A stretch of DNA of 64,000 bases from Pisolithus tinctorius (GCA_024663395.1 JANFAH010000019.1:372001-436000), one strand, 5' to 3'. Counted from the first letter of the stretch, positions 31,579-43,779 are shown. Translations and numbers: made by a program. The notes: generated from the letters alone by a model not told the origin.

Positions 31579-32991
31579 TGGGACGGTGTGCGAGTGGTTA
31601 TGTAACAATGTCTGCAAGAGGGAACAATGTGAGCACAGCATAACAGAAAGCACACTGGAATTGCATTAGGGGGAGGCTGTGCATGTCACATCTCAAAGAG
31701 ATCACCTCTGGGCCAAAGTGGGATGACAGAGAGGCAGCACTGATCTGATGCCAATATAGTACATCCAAAAGTGGACAGGGTGTCCTGATCAGCTGTGTAT
31801 GATCATTCCAGGGGAGGGTGGTGTTGGCAAGTCAAAAATGATACAAATGATTACAGACAATTTTGCCTGCTGAGGTGTTAGTGGTATGCTTGTGAAAGCA
31901 GCCTACAAAGGCATTGCAGCATCAGTGATTGACAGCAAGAGTTTGCACAATATAGGTACAGTCACTCAGTGTAATCCATATGGTGTCTAAGGGAGTGCTC
32001 ACAGACATGATACTGCTAAATGGTGGAAAACAATCAGCTCAAACAATTAAAAAGCTGGAAAATTACTGGCATGAGAAAGCCTATCTTATCATCGATGAGA
32101 TGTTGATGCTATCTTGACCCTTCCTGGCCAAACTTTCCAACATCATCTGTTGTGCACAAACAGGGTGTGATGCCATGTTGACCAATCTTCCCTTTGGAGG
32201 GCTGAATGTTATCATGGTCAGTGATTTCCATCAATTCCCACCCATGGCAACCAAAGCATCTGCACCATTATTTTGGCCATGTAATGTGGAAAATGATACA
32301 CATGAGGAACTTGTTGGATGTCATATCTATGAACAGTTTGACATCATTGTCTGCCTAAAGACACAGGTGAGAGTCACTGATGCTGGCTGGTGTGATCTCC
32401 TTTGCTGCATCTGCAATGGATCCTGCAGTGAACATGAGATAAATATGCTGTGGGGACTTGTCCTGGAAAATCCAACCTGTCCACCAACAGACTTCAGTAC
32501 CTTGCCTTGGAAGGATGCTGTACTGGTGACCCCACAGCATGCTGTGCAAATCGAGTGGAATTCAATGACTGCCAATGAAAGAGTGAACATGGAGGGTTTA
32601 TCACTCATTAGTTGTCCTGCTCAGGACACTATAGGTGGACAAGTGCTCACCTTACAAGAGAGGTTCACTGTGGCTGCCAACCCAAAAGATGGGTGAGGTC
32701 ACAATTGACAGGAGTGAGGAGGGCTGTTGAATGAGGTGGTGCTTGCCATTGGCATGCAAGTCATGGTCACATTCAATGTCACAACCAATCTCAACTTGGC
32801 CAATGGGGCATGAGGCCATGTGGTTGACATCATACTTGACTTGAGAGGGAGTGCCATCAGCTCTGAGAAGAATGTGATTCAATTGCAATATCCTCCTCTG
32901 TATGTGCTGGTGGAGATGAAATGTACCAGGGTGAATGCACTGCAAGGACTGCATGGAGGCATGCTGCTGGTGATGCCAATCTCTAGAACAT
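31579..32991 (+). pseudogene. Helitron PIF1-type helicase remnant
   Basis: Decayed by stops and frameshifts but with clear helicase motifs in order. Walker A is PGEGGVGKSKMIQMI (about 31810-31850), Walker B is AYLIIDEMLML (about 32080), and motif III is VIMVSDFHQFPPMATKASAP (about 32210-32265). Further on, DAVLVTPQHAVQIEWN and an end GGMLLVMPISRT join across Gypsy C to FTITMAAGKQ at 43412. This is the C-terminal helicase of the same Helitron as 28154-29516. Not functional. Confidence 0.8.
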
Positions 32992-33988
32992 TGTAGGGAG
33001 CCATATACCCCCTGAGGCTGGAACAGGAATCTGTCACTAAATTCTGCAGGCCTCTATGACAAACTCATTTTGGAATTTTTCCCACTCGTGTCCTCATGTT
33101 TCCTCCCAACCCCTGTTGCCTTCAGAGTTTCTACCGACCTTCTGCATGTCGCTCAGTCATCAAAACACTGATCTGGAAATTCCACATTCACACAGAGTCA
33201 TCTGGAATTCAGTAGCTGTGCCACCACTCAGCCACATCACCAGTCATCTGTGCCACTTACCTCTAAAAAATACTGCTTTCCCCTGTCACCCTAAATTCTG
33301 CAAGCTGGACTTTGTGCCAGTACACTATGCTCTGCCCTCCTGTGTCGCTCAGCTCCATCTCCCACTTGTATGCATACTCTTGTTCTGTTGGAAGATACCC
33401 CTTACTGTTGTCCCACTCTTACTCTTGTCTACTACCCACCAGACTATTTCATGTGCATCTGTATTTTGCTGATGTCTGACATCCTTTCCTTTATTTTCTG
33501 GTCTTTTAGTTTTTCTGCCCCACCTTACTCTGGCTCATACCTACTTTCCCTGTACTATATAATTCTGCCATGATGTCGGAAATATACCACCCAACTTTGA
33601 AGTCACTATCTGTGTGTGTCCTGCAAGTTTGAAGAGTTTCCAGAGTCTAAGTGCATATATAGAGTCTACAGCATCTTCAGTGTCCCCAGTGGTCTTTGTG
33701 CCTCCTGTGTCCTCCAGTCCTGCACACCTTATCTCGTATCCCTTTTGCTTTGAATCCACTCCTCTTGACATGTGGCAACCTCTCAGAATTTCATATACCC
33801 ATCTTGCTGTTCCTCACACATCTACATCTGTCCAGAATTAAATTCTGCAGCTCTTGCTCAAATTTCCCCACCACTTTCTAAGCCCTTTCTCAGCTTCTCC
33901 TTCCATGCAGCACCCCTTGGGACAATCCTAGGGAATTCTCCCTTCACCCTTCCTCTAGTTGCATGCTTCCCAGAAGTTGTGTCTCACA
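32992..33988 (+). repeat. 5' LTR of Gypsy C
   Basis: 997 bp; differs from the 3' LTR almost only by C/T and G/A changes at former CpG sites. Open frames inside it are incidental. Confidence 0.9.
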
Positions 33989-33994
33989 ACATTT

Positions 33995-34011
33995 TGGAGC
34001 CCACTGTGAGG
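33995..34011 (+). promoter_or_regulatory. tRNA-type primer-binding site of Gypsy C
   Basis: TGGAGCCCACTGTGAGG starts six bases inside the LTR. The leading TGG is complementary to a tRNA 3' CCA end, so this element is tRNA-primed, unlike Gypsy A. Confidence 0.65.
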
Positions 34012-34019
34012 GGTCTGTA

Positions 34020-35502
34020 GATCTGGAAAGGAGATCCTTACAACCCACTCATCAAAGAACTGAACTCAAAGAGCTCCTAGAGCCCTTCTGCAGACTATCT
34101 ATTTCTTCATCAGAAATCTTAATCCTGGTAGCTGATCCTAGAGATATTTCAGAGCCACACTTGTCAGACTCAGATCTTGGTTTAGATGAGATCTTTTGGA
34201 GCCCAGAGTCCCCAGCATTTTACCCAGTGTTTCCAGGAGGTTTTGACTTTGATGAACCTTTTGATCCTCCCTCTGAGCATCAAGAACTTTCGCCTCTTTC
34301 AGAACTAACTCCTTCATCATCCTCACCATCCAGTGATTCAGAACTAGCCACTGAACAGCTTCTTCTTCCTTCCTACTCCCTAATTGTAAATTCCACTATC
34401 ACCCTTTCTACTCAAATACCCATACAGAATACTCTTGCCTCGACTCTCTTGAATTCTGCTCCTATCATTCCCTGAATTCTGATCTGGATCCCTGCACCAC
34501 CTTGCATAATGTCTGGAGCGAAAGATATGCTGCTCAGGGGTTCCAACAAAGCCCTGAAGGTTTCCAGGCATACTGAAGATATCACCTGTTACCTCAAAGA
34601 CATTGAACAACTCTGTCTTGACACTGGTCTCATTTCCAGAAAAGATAAGATCCACTGGGTCATTTGTTACACTGACCACAAAGAGGTGGAATTTTGATCC
34701 ACCTTAGATGCTGCAACCAATGGCTTCTATGACTGGGACACTTTCTCCAAAGAGCTCCTGAACTACTATCCAGGTGCCTCAGAGAAAGACCATTGTTATA
34801 CTAAAGCTGACCTCAAAACTTTACTCTACCATCAGGTTCAGAAGCCTATGGAGTTGCTGGAAGATCTTGGGAAATACATCTGAGAATTCTGATGCATCCT
34901 TGGCCTCATCCAAAAGAAGAAGAAACTCCCTGAGGACTACACCAACAAGAAATTCCTTGAGGGGTTTCCCCTGAGGTTTTGGAATTCCTTGCTCATGTGA
35001 TTGCAACTCTCTGACCTAGATCATGACATCGACGAACCATGGAAGTTTGATACCATCTACAAACATGCCAACTACCTCCTCAGTGGGGCCAAATGGAACC
35101 TCCCTCAACCAGACTCATTGGCACTGTTTCCCCAGAATTCCACTCCATCTTCCTCACCAGCTGTTCCTACTATCTTGAAATGAGAGTATGTTCATGTCGC
35201 TCAACAACCTGTTTCTACCCCACCTCCCCAACAAGGTCAAGAAGGACAATTCTGTCATTCCTTCGATCCACAGTGCTTCTTCTGTGGAGGAACAGATGGG
35301 CACAGAACTGCAAAGTGTGCACTGTGTCACGAATATGTACAAGCTGGGAAATGCTCCCTGATTGGAGGAAGAGTTTTCATGCCAGATGGCTCTGACATTC
35401 CTAGGACAGCTGTGGGTCATAACTTCAAGGAAAAGATTGATAACTTCCTCACCATGTGTGACTCAATCATTGCCTCAGTGAACCTCATCTCAGTTCAGTG
35501 AC
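34020..35502 (+). pseudogene. Gypsy C Gag remnant
   Basis: Acidic, Ser/Pro-rich leader (DEIFWSPESPAFYP), then MSGAKDMLLRGSNKALKVS and ITCYLKDIEQLCLDTGL, the start of a retroelement capsid. The zinc knuckle CFFCGGTDGHRTAKC is at about 35280. Interrupted by several stops and at least one frameshift. Confidence 0.65.
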
Positions 35503-35537
35503 CTGGCCAGCAGTCATCCTCGTCCTGTGAGTGTGAT

Positions 35538-36557
35538 ATGCCTCCCCATCTTGTCAGTACAATGTTCTTCAGCAATGAAGATGCCTCAGAATATCAAGTT
35601 GACCTACACCCTTCTTCCTATCTAGTCAATGAAAACCTAGAGGAGGATGCTGATGAAGAAGACCAACATGCCTTAGCAAGGGCTTATGCACAGGTAGAAG
35701 AGTTGAAAAATGCTATCAAGAAAAAGAAGACAGCTTGCTTCGATGGCATAGCAGTCCTGGTTTGTTGTCAAAGGCCAGCACTAGCAGTCCCAGCATCAGC
35801 CAATGTGCCAGTGCCCCCTATCCCAGTCAGTAATTCCACTCCAGCTAACCCTGCCTCATCTTTGGAAGCCCCATCAGCTGGAAAAACTCCGGTTGCTCCT
35901 AATCTTACAGATCTCCAGAAACTTAAGCCATCTACAAATTCTGCACCCCAATTCCATTATCAGAGCAGTTTTGATGAGGCTGTGGTGACCAAGTGGATCA
36001 TAAACCAGGTCTTAGATGCAAAAATGGAAATTTCTACTAAAGACCTATTAGCTGTCAGCCCAGAGATTCACAAGCAGATCAGAGAACTAGCTGTGACAAA
36101 GAAGATAACAATTGGGAGTTTAGAAACCACATCAGATGCAACTCCCTCGGCTGCTTGGGCATCCTATGAGCAGTACTGGGTCAGAGACACAGAAGGGAAG
36201 TGCATGGGCCTTGCTACAGCTCCCTTATGTGCTGTTGATGGGATCTTGATGGACAAACTCCATGTCAAATGTATTTTGGACAGCAGATGCCAGGTAGTGG
36301 CCTTGTGATGGGAGTTGTGGGAAGCCTTAGAGGCCCCTCTCTGTACTGACATGACCATGACTCTGGAGGCCCCTAACCAATCCAAAGAAAGCACCCTTGG
36401 GGTCATAGAGAATGCCACCTTGTGCATGGGAAATGTTGAGGCCCATCTACAAATTCAGGTCGTCAATCATGCACCTTCAACTTACTGCTCAGTCGACCCT
36501 TCTTCTGCCTACTCTCCAGTGTCCTTTGTGATTTCCCTGATGGAGAACAATCTCTAG
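35538..36557 (+). pseudogene. Gypsy C linker and protease remnant
   Basis: A 256-residue frame (35538-36308) with a Pro/Ala-rich linker leads to VKCILDSRCQVVAL, where the expected D-S-G protease motif now reads D-S-R. After a TGA it continues to ATLCMGNVEAHLQIQVVNHA. The changed catalytic glycine means no active protease here. Confidence 0.65.
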
Positions 36558-36891
36558 AAATCTGTGACCCTAATTCCAGGAAACAAGTTTTAATTCTGAC
36601 ATGACCTCACAACAGACTGCAACCCCTCCCACATTTCATAAATTCTGAAGACAAAGGAGACTTCTTTGTGTGAAAACAAATGTGTTGCCACATGAATCCA
36701 CCTGAACAGGGTTTTTAGTATCAGTCAAGGACTCATATGATCTGTGAGGAGACCAGGACTGTGCTTTCTCCATGTGTTCACTTTATGTTTCTGATCTGCC
36801 TTCATACCCTTTGAAGTCTTCCACAATTTTGCCCACAGACACTGCCATAAATTCTGCTGTGGCATTTATCTACAACTTATGAGGCAACAGT

Positions 36892-38301
36892 ATGCCCCCT
36901 GTTGATCCCTTTGACACCAGTTCTGTTTCTCTGACTGATCCTTTCTTGTTCTCAACTGCTACTACCATTTCTCCACTGACGATTTCTGCCTTATGCTCTA
37001 CTTATCAGTTTGATCCCATTTATCATGTCATAAAGTACAAACCTGTAGTGAGGAAGGTGAGGCCAGTACCGACATCGATGCCAGCAGAATTCCAGGTAGA
37101 GCATCAGGAGGCCAAAGACCCACTCACAGATCTGCCTGTTTTACCTACTCATCCCCCTCCATTTGTGCCAGGTTCCAGGTTTACTCAGGAAAGAGCTGAT
37201 GAGCTTGATCTGGACCCAGCAAGGTTCCTTTGGCCTACAGAATTAGACCTAGTATGATGGTTGGTCAGGGAGCAAGAGGATGCCTTTGCTTGGGATGCTT
37301 CAGAAAGAGGGACCTTTTGAGAAGACATGTTCCCACCCCTGAAGATACCTATGCTAGCCCACAAGCCTTGGATCGAGTGGAATATTCCCATTCCTCCTGC
37401 TATTTTCCATGAAGTCATCAATATCATCAAAGAAAAGATTTCCACGGGGGTTTATGAACTGTCTACTTTGTCTTACTGCTCAAAATGGTTCTGCATAGTC
37501 AAGAAGGATGGAAAATCTCTGCACCTTGTACATGACTTACAACCTCTAAATGCTGTCTCTATCCAGGACTCAGCCATTCCTCCTTTCATCAATTCAATCG
37601 CTGAAGCCTTCGCTTGCCACTTGGTCTACAGAATTTTAGATCTTATGGTCGGATACAATCATCGCACCATACACAACAATTACTGCAACCTCACTACCTT
37701 CCAAACTCCTATCAGCACCCTTCAACTCACCAAACTTCCTATGGGCTACACAAATGCCATCCAAATTTTCCATGGAGACATCTGCTGGATCTTAAAGGAT
37801 GAAATTCCAGAAGTCACCATTCTGTTTATCGACAACTGCCCTATTAAAGGCCCCAAATCTTGCTACCAAAATCCCAATGGGACATATGAAACAATTCCAC
37901 AGAATTCTGGGATTAGATGCTTCATCTGGGAGCACCTGCAGAACATCAACTGAGTCTTACACCATCTGCATCATGCAGGAGCCACTGTCTCAGCAAAGAA
38001 ATGCATCATCGCTGCACTGTCTATCATAGTGGTTGGGCATAAGGTGTCATTTGAGGGTAGAATTCTGGATGAAACTAAAGTCCAGAAGATTAAAGATTGG
38101 CCTTACTGCACAAATGTTACTGAAGTACACAGATTTTTAGGTCTCTGCTTGTACTGCAGGATCTTCATCAAAGACTTTGCCAAACATGCCTGTCTCCTTG
38201 TTGAGCTGACCAAGAAGGATGTCCCCTTCAAATTCCATGATGAACATAGGGAAGCCATGGAGTACCTCTGCCAGGCAATCATCTCATCCTCTGCATTGTG
38301 A
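36892..38301 (+). pseudogene. Gypsy C reverse transcriptase remnant
   Basis: Connector ERADELDLDPARFLWP, then RT blocks WFCIVKKDGKSLHLVHDLQP, TPISTLQLTKLPMGYTNAIQ and ILFIDNCPIKGPKSCYQ. The expected catalytic F-x-D-D reads FIDN. Continues at 38029 with EGRILDETKVQKIKDWP and HRFLGLCLYCRIFIKDF. Several stops interrupt it. RNase H traces follow to about 38560. Confidence 0.75.
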
Positions 38302-38568
38302 ACTATCAACTATAATTCTGAAAGGAAGGTCATCTTAGCAGTTGACACTTCTAACATCGCTGTTGGGTACCTCCTCATGCAGGAAGGGGAAGACAGAAAA
38401 TGCTACCCTGCTAGGTTTGGCTCAATAACCCTCAATGATTGTGAATGTCGCTACAGTCAAGCTAAGCTGGAGCTATTTGGACTTTTCTGTGCTTTGCACA
38501 ATGTCTGACTTCATATCTTCAGCATGTAGAATTTAGTTGTTGAGGTGGATGCATGATATATCAAAGGG

Positions 38569-40326
38569 ATGATTAACAATCCTGATCTACAGCCTAACAT
38601 GACCATAAATTGTTGGATTGCTGGAATTCTCCTATTTGACTTTGAGCTTGTACATGTTCCAGCACACAAGCACATAGTGCCAGATGGACTCTTGAGGAGG
38701 CTGAAGGCAGAAGAAGATGGGGAGGGAGTTGAGGACTATGAGGATTGGATAGATGAGTGTGGGGCTTTCACAGTTGAGCTCTTGAATCGTAGGGAAGTGT
38801 GTTTCGAGTCTCAACCTTACCCCTTGGAAATTCCAAGTGTTGTGTCAGACTCATCTCTCCCCCTGTCACAGAGTCTAGGAATCTTTACCATTGAAGAATT
38901 GATGTCTGGAGTTCTCGAGCCTGAAATTCTGAGGTCAGAGAAAGTGATGCAGAGGGAGGAGAGGATAAGAGTGGTGAAGGAGTTTTTGGAGATGAAGAAA
39001 ATGCCTGAAGGGTTGGAAGAGGTGGAATTGGAAAGCCTAGCACATCTTGCAACTTGGTATTTTGTGAAAGGGGGGGAACTGTGGAGGAAGGATCCCCAGG
39101 GACAGCATCAGCTAGTGGTACCCCCACACAAATGCCTTGGAATTCTCCACCAGGCCCATGATGATCTAGGACACAAGGGTATCTTCTCAACCCACATACG
39201 TTTGCTGACTCACTTTTGGTGGCCCATGCTAGAGCAGGATGTCCATTGGTATGTTAAATCATGCCATGAGTGCCAGATCTGCTGTTTGGATCACATTCAT
39301 ATTCTGCCAGTCATCGCCATTCCTGAACCCCTGTTTTACAAGGCTTATATGGACAAGTTCTTAATGCTGAAGTCAAATGGGTTTCGCTACATTACCCAAG
39401 CCTGCTGTTCACTCACCAGTTACCCTGAATGGGCTATGCTTTTTGCAGAGACAGGCAAGTCCATTGGAAAGTTCATCTTCAAACAGATTCTGTGCCATTG
39501 GGGTGCTGTTGTGGAGATTGTCACAGATAATGGGGGACCATACATCCTTGCTCTCGACTGGCTCTCCAAGACCTTCAGAATTCATCACATACACATCTCC
39601 CCTTATAACTTGCAGGCTAATGGAGTTGTCAAATGGCAGCATTTTGATGTAAGAGAGGTGATGGTAAAAAGTTGTGGTGGGGAAGCGTTGAGGTGGTCAG
39701 AAGTGGCCCCTGTGGTATTTTGGGCAGAGAGGGTTATGGTCCACAAGGCAACTGGGTTTTCTCCATTCTATATGGCTCATGGTGTTGAACCCAGACTCCC
39801 TTTTGATCTGGTCAAAGTGACATTTTTAGCCCCTTTTGAGGCAGAATTTTACTTGACCTCAGATCTTATTGCTCACTCTGCTCACCAACTCCAGAAATGC
39901 CCAGAGGACCTCACTCACATCCACAATCTGGTCCTAAAATCCTGCTTTGCCTCAGCCAAAGATTTCATCAACCATTTTGCACATTCTATCCAAGACTTTA
40001 ACTTTGAACCAGGGTCACTTGTCCTCGTTCAGAATTCCTGTATTGAACTAGAACTCGACCAGAAAACCAAACCATGCTACCTAGGGCCTATGATTGTCAT
40101 CAGATGCACTAAAGGCAGCTCATACATACTTGCAGAATTAGATGGAGCTATCTCAAAATTCCACTTTGCTGCCTTTTGCCTATACCCCTATTTCCCATGG
40201 AATAATGCTCATATTGAAGTCACCCAGCTGACTGGCACTTCCTCACAAGACCTGGATTGTCTTGAAGATGATGCATTCCCAGACCCTATGCTTGCTGGCA
40301 TCCCTTTGGACAAGTCAGATGAGTAG
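38569..40326 (+). CDS. Gypsy C integrase (long open frame, probably inactive element)
   Basis: A 585-residue frame including the end of RNase H. The zinc-binding region reads HQAHDDLGHKGIFSTH and CHECQICC. Core traces are KAYMDKFLMLKSNGF, IVTDNGGPYILALDWL and YNLQANGVVKWQHFDVRE, where the DDE glutamate region QANG-VV-E has become VVKWQ. The C-terminal part has PGSLVLVQNS and YLGPMIVIRC. No chromodomain is evident at the end. The frame survived open, but the missing glutamate and the decayed neighbours argue against function. Confidence 0.75.
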   Translation: MINNPDLQPNMTINCWIAGILLFDFELVHVPAHKHIVPDGLLRRLKAEEDGEGVEDYEDWIDECGAFTVELLNRREVCFESQPYPLEIPSVVSDSSLPLSQSLGIFTIEELMSGVLEPEILRSEKVMQREERIRVVKEFLEMKKMPEGLEEVELESLAHLATWYFVKGGELWRKDPQGQHQLVVPPHKCLGILHQAHDDLGHKGIFSTHIRLLTHFWWPMLEQDVHWYVKSCHECQICCLDHIHILPVIAIPEPLFYKAYMDKFLMLKSNGFRYITQACCSLTSYPEWAMLFAETGKSIGKFIFKQILCHWGAVVEIVTDNGGPYILALDWLSKTFRIHHIHISPYNLQANGVVKWQHFDVREVMVKSCGGEALRWSEVAPVVFWAERVMVHKATGFSPFYMAHGVEPRLPFDLVKVTFLAPFEAEFYLTSDLIAHSAHQLQKCPEDLTHIHNLVLKSCFASAKDFINHFAHSIQDFNFEPGSLVLVQNSCIELELDQKTKPCYLGPMIVIRCTKGSSYILAELDGAISKFHFAAFCLYPYFPWNNAHIEVTQLTGTSSQDLDCLEDDAFPDPMLAGIPLDKSDE

Positions 40327-40573
40327 CCCATCCTTCTCTCTACCTCCTTTCTTTTCTTTCTCTCTTCTTTCTTTTATTGATACCTGTTTCATCTCATATA
40401 TAAATTCCGCACCACTCACATGAAAGAGACAAAGTCAAAAAAAAAAAAATCCACACTACTTTTCCTTCAGAAGTCTTACATTTCCTTACTGTAGTACTAA
40501 TACCAATGCATGAAAGACTCTTTCACATTTGGGACATATGAGTACAAAAATTCCGCAGGCTCTAGTATGCTAT
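40327..40573. other. Spacer between integrase and antisense frame of Gypsy C
   Basis: Pyrimidine-rich tract TTTCTTTTCTTTCTCTCTTC and a run of 13 A. Likely the shared 3' region of the sense and antisense genes. Confidence 0.5.
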
Positions 40574-42169
40574 TTACAGGTCCCAGAGATTGTCCTTCAG
40601 CCTTCGCAACTCCTCCCATCTAGCCCACACAGTCTTGATCTGATATGTTACCCACCTTGCCAGCATCTCCAGCAGCTGGTAGACCTGCTCCAACTTGAAT
40701 TCTTCATCCTTGGCTCTCGCCTTGAGCACTTGCAAACATTTGACGAAGCTTGCTGTTGACCGCTTGCATGGGATCTCAACCTCTGGAATTTCAGTGCCCA
40801 AAGGCATGTTGCCCCAGACTGGCTCTTCAGTGCCTCCCAGTTCATTTAGCAAGCTGGTTGCAATCGCAGAAAATGGCTTGAACTCAATTTGTGGCTCATT
40901 GACAGGGAGTGTTGGGCAGGGTGTGTTGACAGGGTCCAGGTGTTGGAGTAGCCCCATGGAAAAAGAGATGAGGTGTGGGTGAAGGATCATGAACTGAAGG
41001 GGCTGGATCTGGTGAAGGCAAGCATGTGGGGGTCAGATTGGGCTGCCATTTTCGAGCCAGAATTTTCAGGGTGAGCTTCTTGGCAGGTTCTGTCACAGAT
41101 TCTGCTGGGGCCAGCTTTGAGGTCATAAATGATCTGACTTATTTGTGGGATGGCCCTGCCTCCCCAATGGTACCAGAGTTCTTTCGCTGAAGGTTGTGTC
41201 AACTCATTCCCTTGTGGAATTTTGCCTGTGCAGTACTCACCTTTCTCCCTATGCCTCGAGAGCATGAGCACTTGCATTTCGCCTTCCTGCACCATTTGCA
41301 GGACGCCTCTGGCTCCCTGATGCACACGAGGTTTGCCTGGGCACATGTCTTGCAGGGTTCATTGTCCCCAGCTGTGCAAGGTCCCTTTGTGGATGGACCT
41401 GGTTCACCATTGCCCTCATCATCGTCAACATTGTCTGCCAGTTCATCCTCCTTGCTGGTGGCCTGCAGAATTTTTGTTGAAGTCAGTGCATGTGCTTGGA
41501 GTTGTCAAGGATGCAGAACACACCTTCTGCTTCCCTTTTCCCTTGCTTGTGCTACCAGAGCCCTCCCCTGTTGAGCATGCAGCTCCTCTTGACAGGTGCC
41601 CTTTGGTGTCTTCTGGTGCATGTTCTTGGCCCTTGTCTCTTGCTGTTTGGCCCTGGGTATGCACTGCTGGTGCCTTGGCCAGCCTCTCAGCCTCCAAGTG
41701 TGCCCTCTCCTTGACCTGCTCCTGGTAGTCCTCGAAGACATCGTCAATGTGGAATCTTTGCTGCCCTTCTGGCTGACAAAGATCTGCTATGGCTATGACC
41801 ACCTGGATCACCTTGTTCTGCTGCATTGTGGTTTCTTCAGTCATGTCATGAAGGTTGGCATCGTGCACCTTCAGGATGGAGATCTCATTCTTGTTGATGT
41901 ACTTCCACCACAAGTAAATACTGGCCTGGAGATCTGTTAGTGCATCACATGGCATGAGAATCTGGTGCACTCACCCAGGTCTGGTCCCAGTCCCCCACCC
42001 ACTCATATATTGCCTCCAGGCTCTCTTCAGGTTGCAGTGCCATGTTGATTAGCACCCTGACATGCCTCAGAGCTGCTGACAGTGAGGTAATGGCCTGGTC
42101 CCTCATGCTGAACACAGGTTGTGCATTGCAGATCAAGTAAGCTTGCATGTCAACAGGTGGATGAGACAT
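40574..42169 (-). pseudogene. Antisense accessory gene within Gypsy C, cysteine-cluster protein
   Basis: Minus-strand frames 42169-41945, 41970-41443, about 41446-41230 and 40990-40574 read as one decayed multi-part protein. The N-terminal part is HPPVDMQAYLICNAQPVF, RHVRVLINMALQPEE and IHALTDLQ-like helical sequence with YLWWKYINKNEISILKVHDA. Then comes a charged, Ser/Lys-rich linker and a compact cysteine cluster EPCKTCAQANLVC ... SCKWCRKAKCKCSCSRG at about 41350-41260. The C-terminus has a coiled coil near FVKCLQVLKARAKDEEFKLE. The cluster resembles fungal zinc-cluster DNA-binding motifs. Its place, antisense between integrase and 3' LTR, is unusual for Gypsy elements. Confidence 0.6.
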
Positions 42170-42410
42170 TGGGAGCAGGATAGGTGAGCAAGGGTGTTGT
42201 TGGGGGAGTTTGATGAGTGGTGAGCCACCTTCTGGGTGAGTTTAAATTCCACAGGGCCATCTTGTACAATGTGGAATTTCCCTCTGCACAAGGTGGAATT
42301 CCGACCACATGCCATCATTGTTACATAATGTCTGCCAAAATTCCACTCATCTCTGTCACATCTTGGTTCAGTCTGACCAAGGATGGTCAGCATTTGAAGT
42401 CCCCAGGAGG

Positions 42411-43407
42411 TGTAGGGAGCTGTATACCCCCTGAGGCTGGAACAGGAATCTGTCACTAAATTCTGCAGGCCTCTATGACAAACCCATTTTGGAATTTTTC
42501 CCACTCATGTCCTTGTGTTTCCTCCCAACCCCTGTCACCTTCAGAGTTTCTACCAACCTTCCACATGTTGCTCAGTCATCAAAACACTGATCCAGAAATT
42601 CCACATTCACACAGAGTCATCCAGAATTCAGTAGCCATGCCACCACTCAGCCACATCACCAGTCATCCATGCCACTTACCTCTAAAAAACTCCACTTTCC
42701 CCTGTCACCCTAAATTCCGCAAGCTGGACTTTGTGCCAGTATGCTACACTCTGCCCTCCTGTGTCACTCAGCTCCATCTCCCACTTGTATGCATACTCTT
42801 GTTCTGTTGGAAGATACCCCTTACTGTTTTCCTGCTCTTACTCTTGTCTACTACCCACTGGACTATTTCACGTGCATCTGTATTTCACTGACATCTGACA
42901 TCCTTTCCTTTATTTTCTAGTCTTTTAGTTTTTCTGCCCCACCTTACTCTGACTTGTACCTACTTTCCCTGTACTATATAATTCTGCCATAATGTTGGAA
43001 ATATACCACCCAACTTTGGAGTTGCTATCTGTGTGTGTCCTGCGAGTTCAAAGAGTTTCCAGAGTCTAAGTGTGTATATAGAGTCTACAGTGTCTTCAGT
43101 GTCCCCAGTGGTCTTCATGCCTCCTGTGTCCTCCAGTCCTGCACACCTTATCTTGTATCCCTTTCGCTTCAAATCTGCTCCTCTTGATGTGTAGCAACCT
43201 CTCAGAATTTCATATACCCATCTTGCTGTTCCTCATGTGTCTACATCTGTCTGGAATTAAATTCTGCAGCTCTTGCTCGAATTTCCCCACCACTTTCTAA
43301 GCCCTTTCTCAACTTCTCCTTCCACACAGCACCCCTTGGGACAATCCTAGGGAATTCTCCCTTCACCCTTCCTCTAGTTGCATGCTTCCCAGAAGTCATG
43401 TCTCACA
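42411..43407 (+). repeat. 3' LTR of Gypsy C
   Basis: 997 bp, same length as the 5' LTR; preceded by GGAGG as part of a short purine tract. Confidence 0.9.
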
Positions 43408-43411
43408 ATGT

Positions 43412-43779
43412 TCACCATCACAATGGCAGCAGGCAAGCAATCAATAATCAGCCATTTGCAGTTGCCAATAACACCTGCATATGCATTTACAGATTATCAT
43501 GCACAAGCTCAAACACTCAAGCATTGCATAGTTGACATCAGCACACCACCTAGTGGTCAGTTGACTCTGTTTAATGTGTACATGGCACTCTTGTGTAGCT
43601 GTGGGCATGAGATGATCCAGCTGCTAAGAGACTTCAACGTCCAACTGTTCACTCAGCATCCTAGTGAATACTTGCATAGGGAAGACAAGTGTCTACACAA
43701 AATGGATGAAGAGACAAGGGAATGGTGGGAGCAAACAAAGATGACAGAAGGGATATATAGACAAATAGCAACTGATTGA
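43412..43779 (+). pseudogene. Helitron helicase C-terminal remnant
   Basis: Frame FTITMAAGKQSII, HLQLPITPAYAFTDYHAQAQ, FNVYMALLCSCGHEMIQLLR and HREDKCLHKMDEETREWWEQ, matching the last motifs of PIF1-type Helitron helicases (ITPAYAFTDYRSQGQT in intact relatives). The reading joins directly to the end of 31579-32991 once Gypsy C is removed. Ends with a TGA at 43779. Confidence 0.8.

Larger units (their letters stand above)
32992..43407 (+). mobile_element. Ty3/Gypsy LTR retrotransposon 'Gypsy C', heavily decayed
   Basis: 10.4-kb element with two 997-bp LTRs (32992-33988 and 42411-43407), both starting TGTAGGGAG and ending CTCACA. The flanks ACAT (32988-32991) and ATGT (43408-43411) are both explained by an original ACGT target duplication. 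Gag, protease, RT and integrase remnants lie on the + strand, plus an antisense frame before the 3' LTR. It interrupts the Helitron helicase between the SRT and FTI codons. Confidence 0.9.

Noticed and set aside
33056..33991. Open frames within the Gypsy C LTRs (138 residues at 33056 and again at 42475)
   Set aside because: They repeat because the LTR repeats; composition is low-complexity and there is no family signature.
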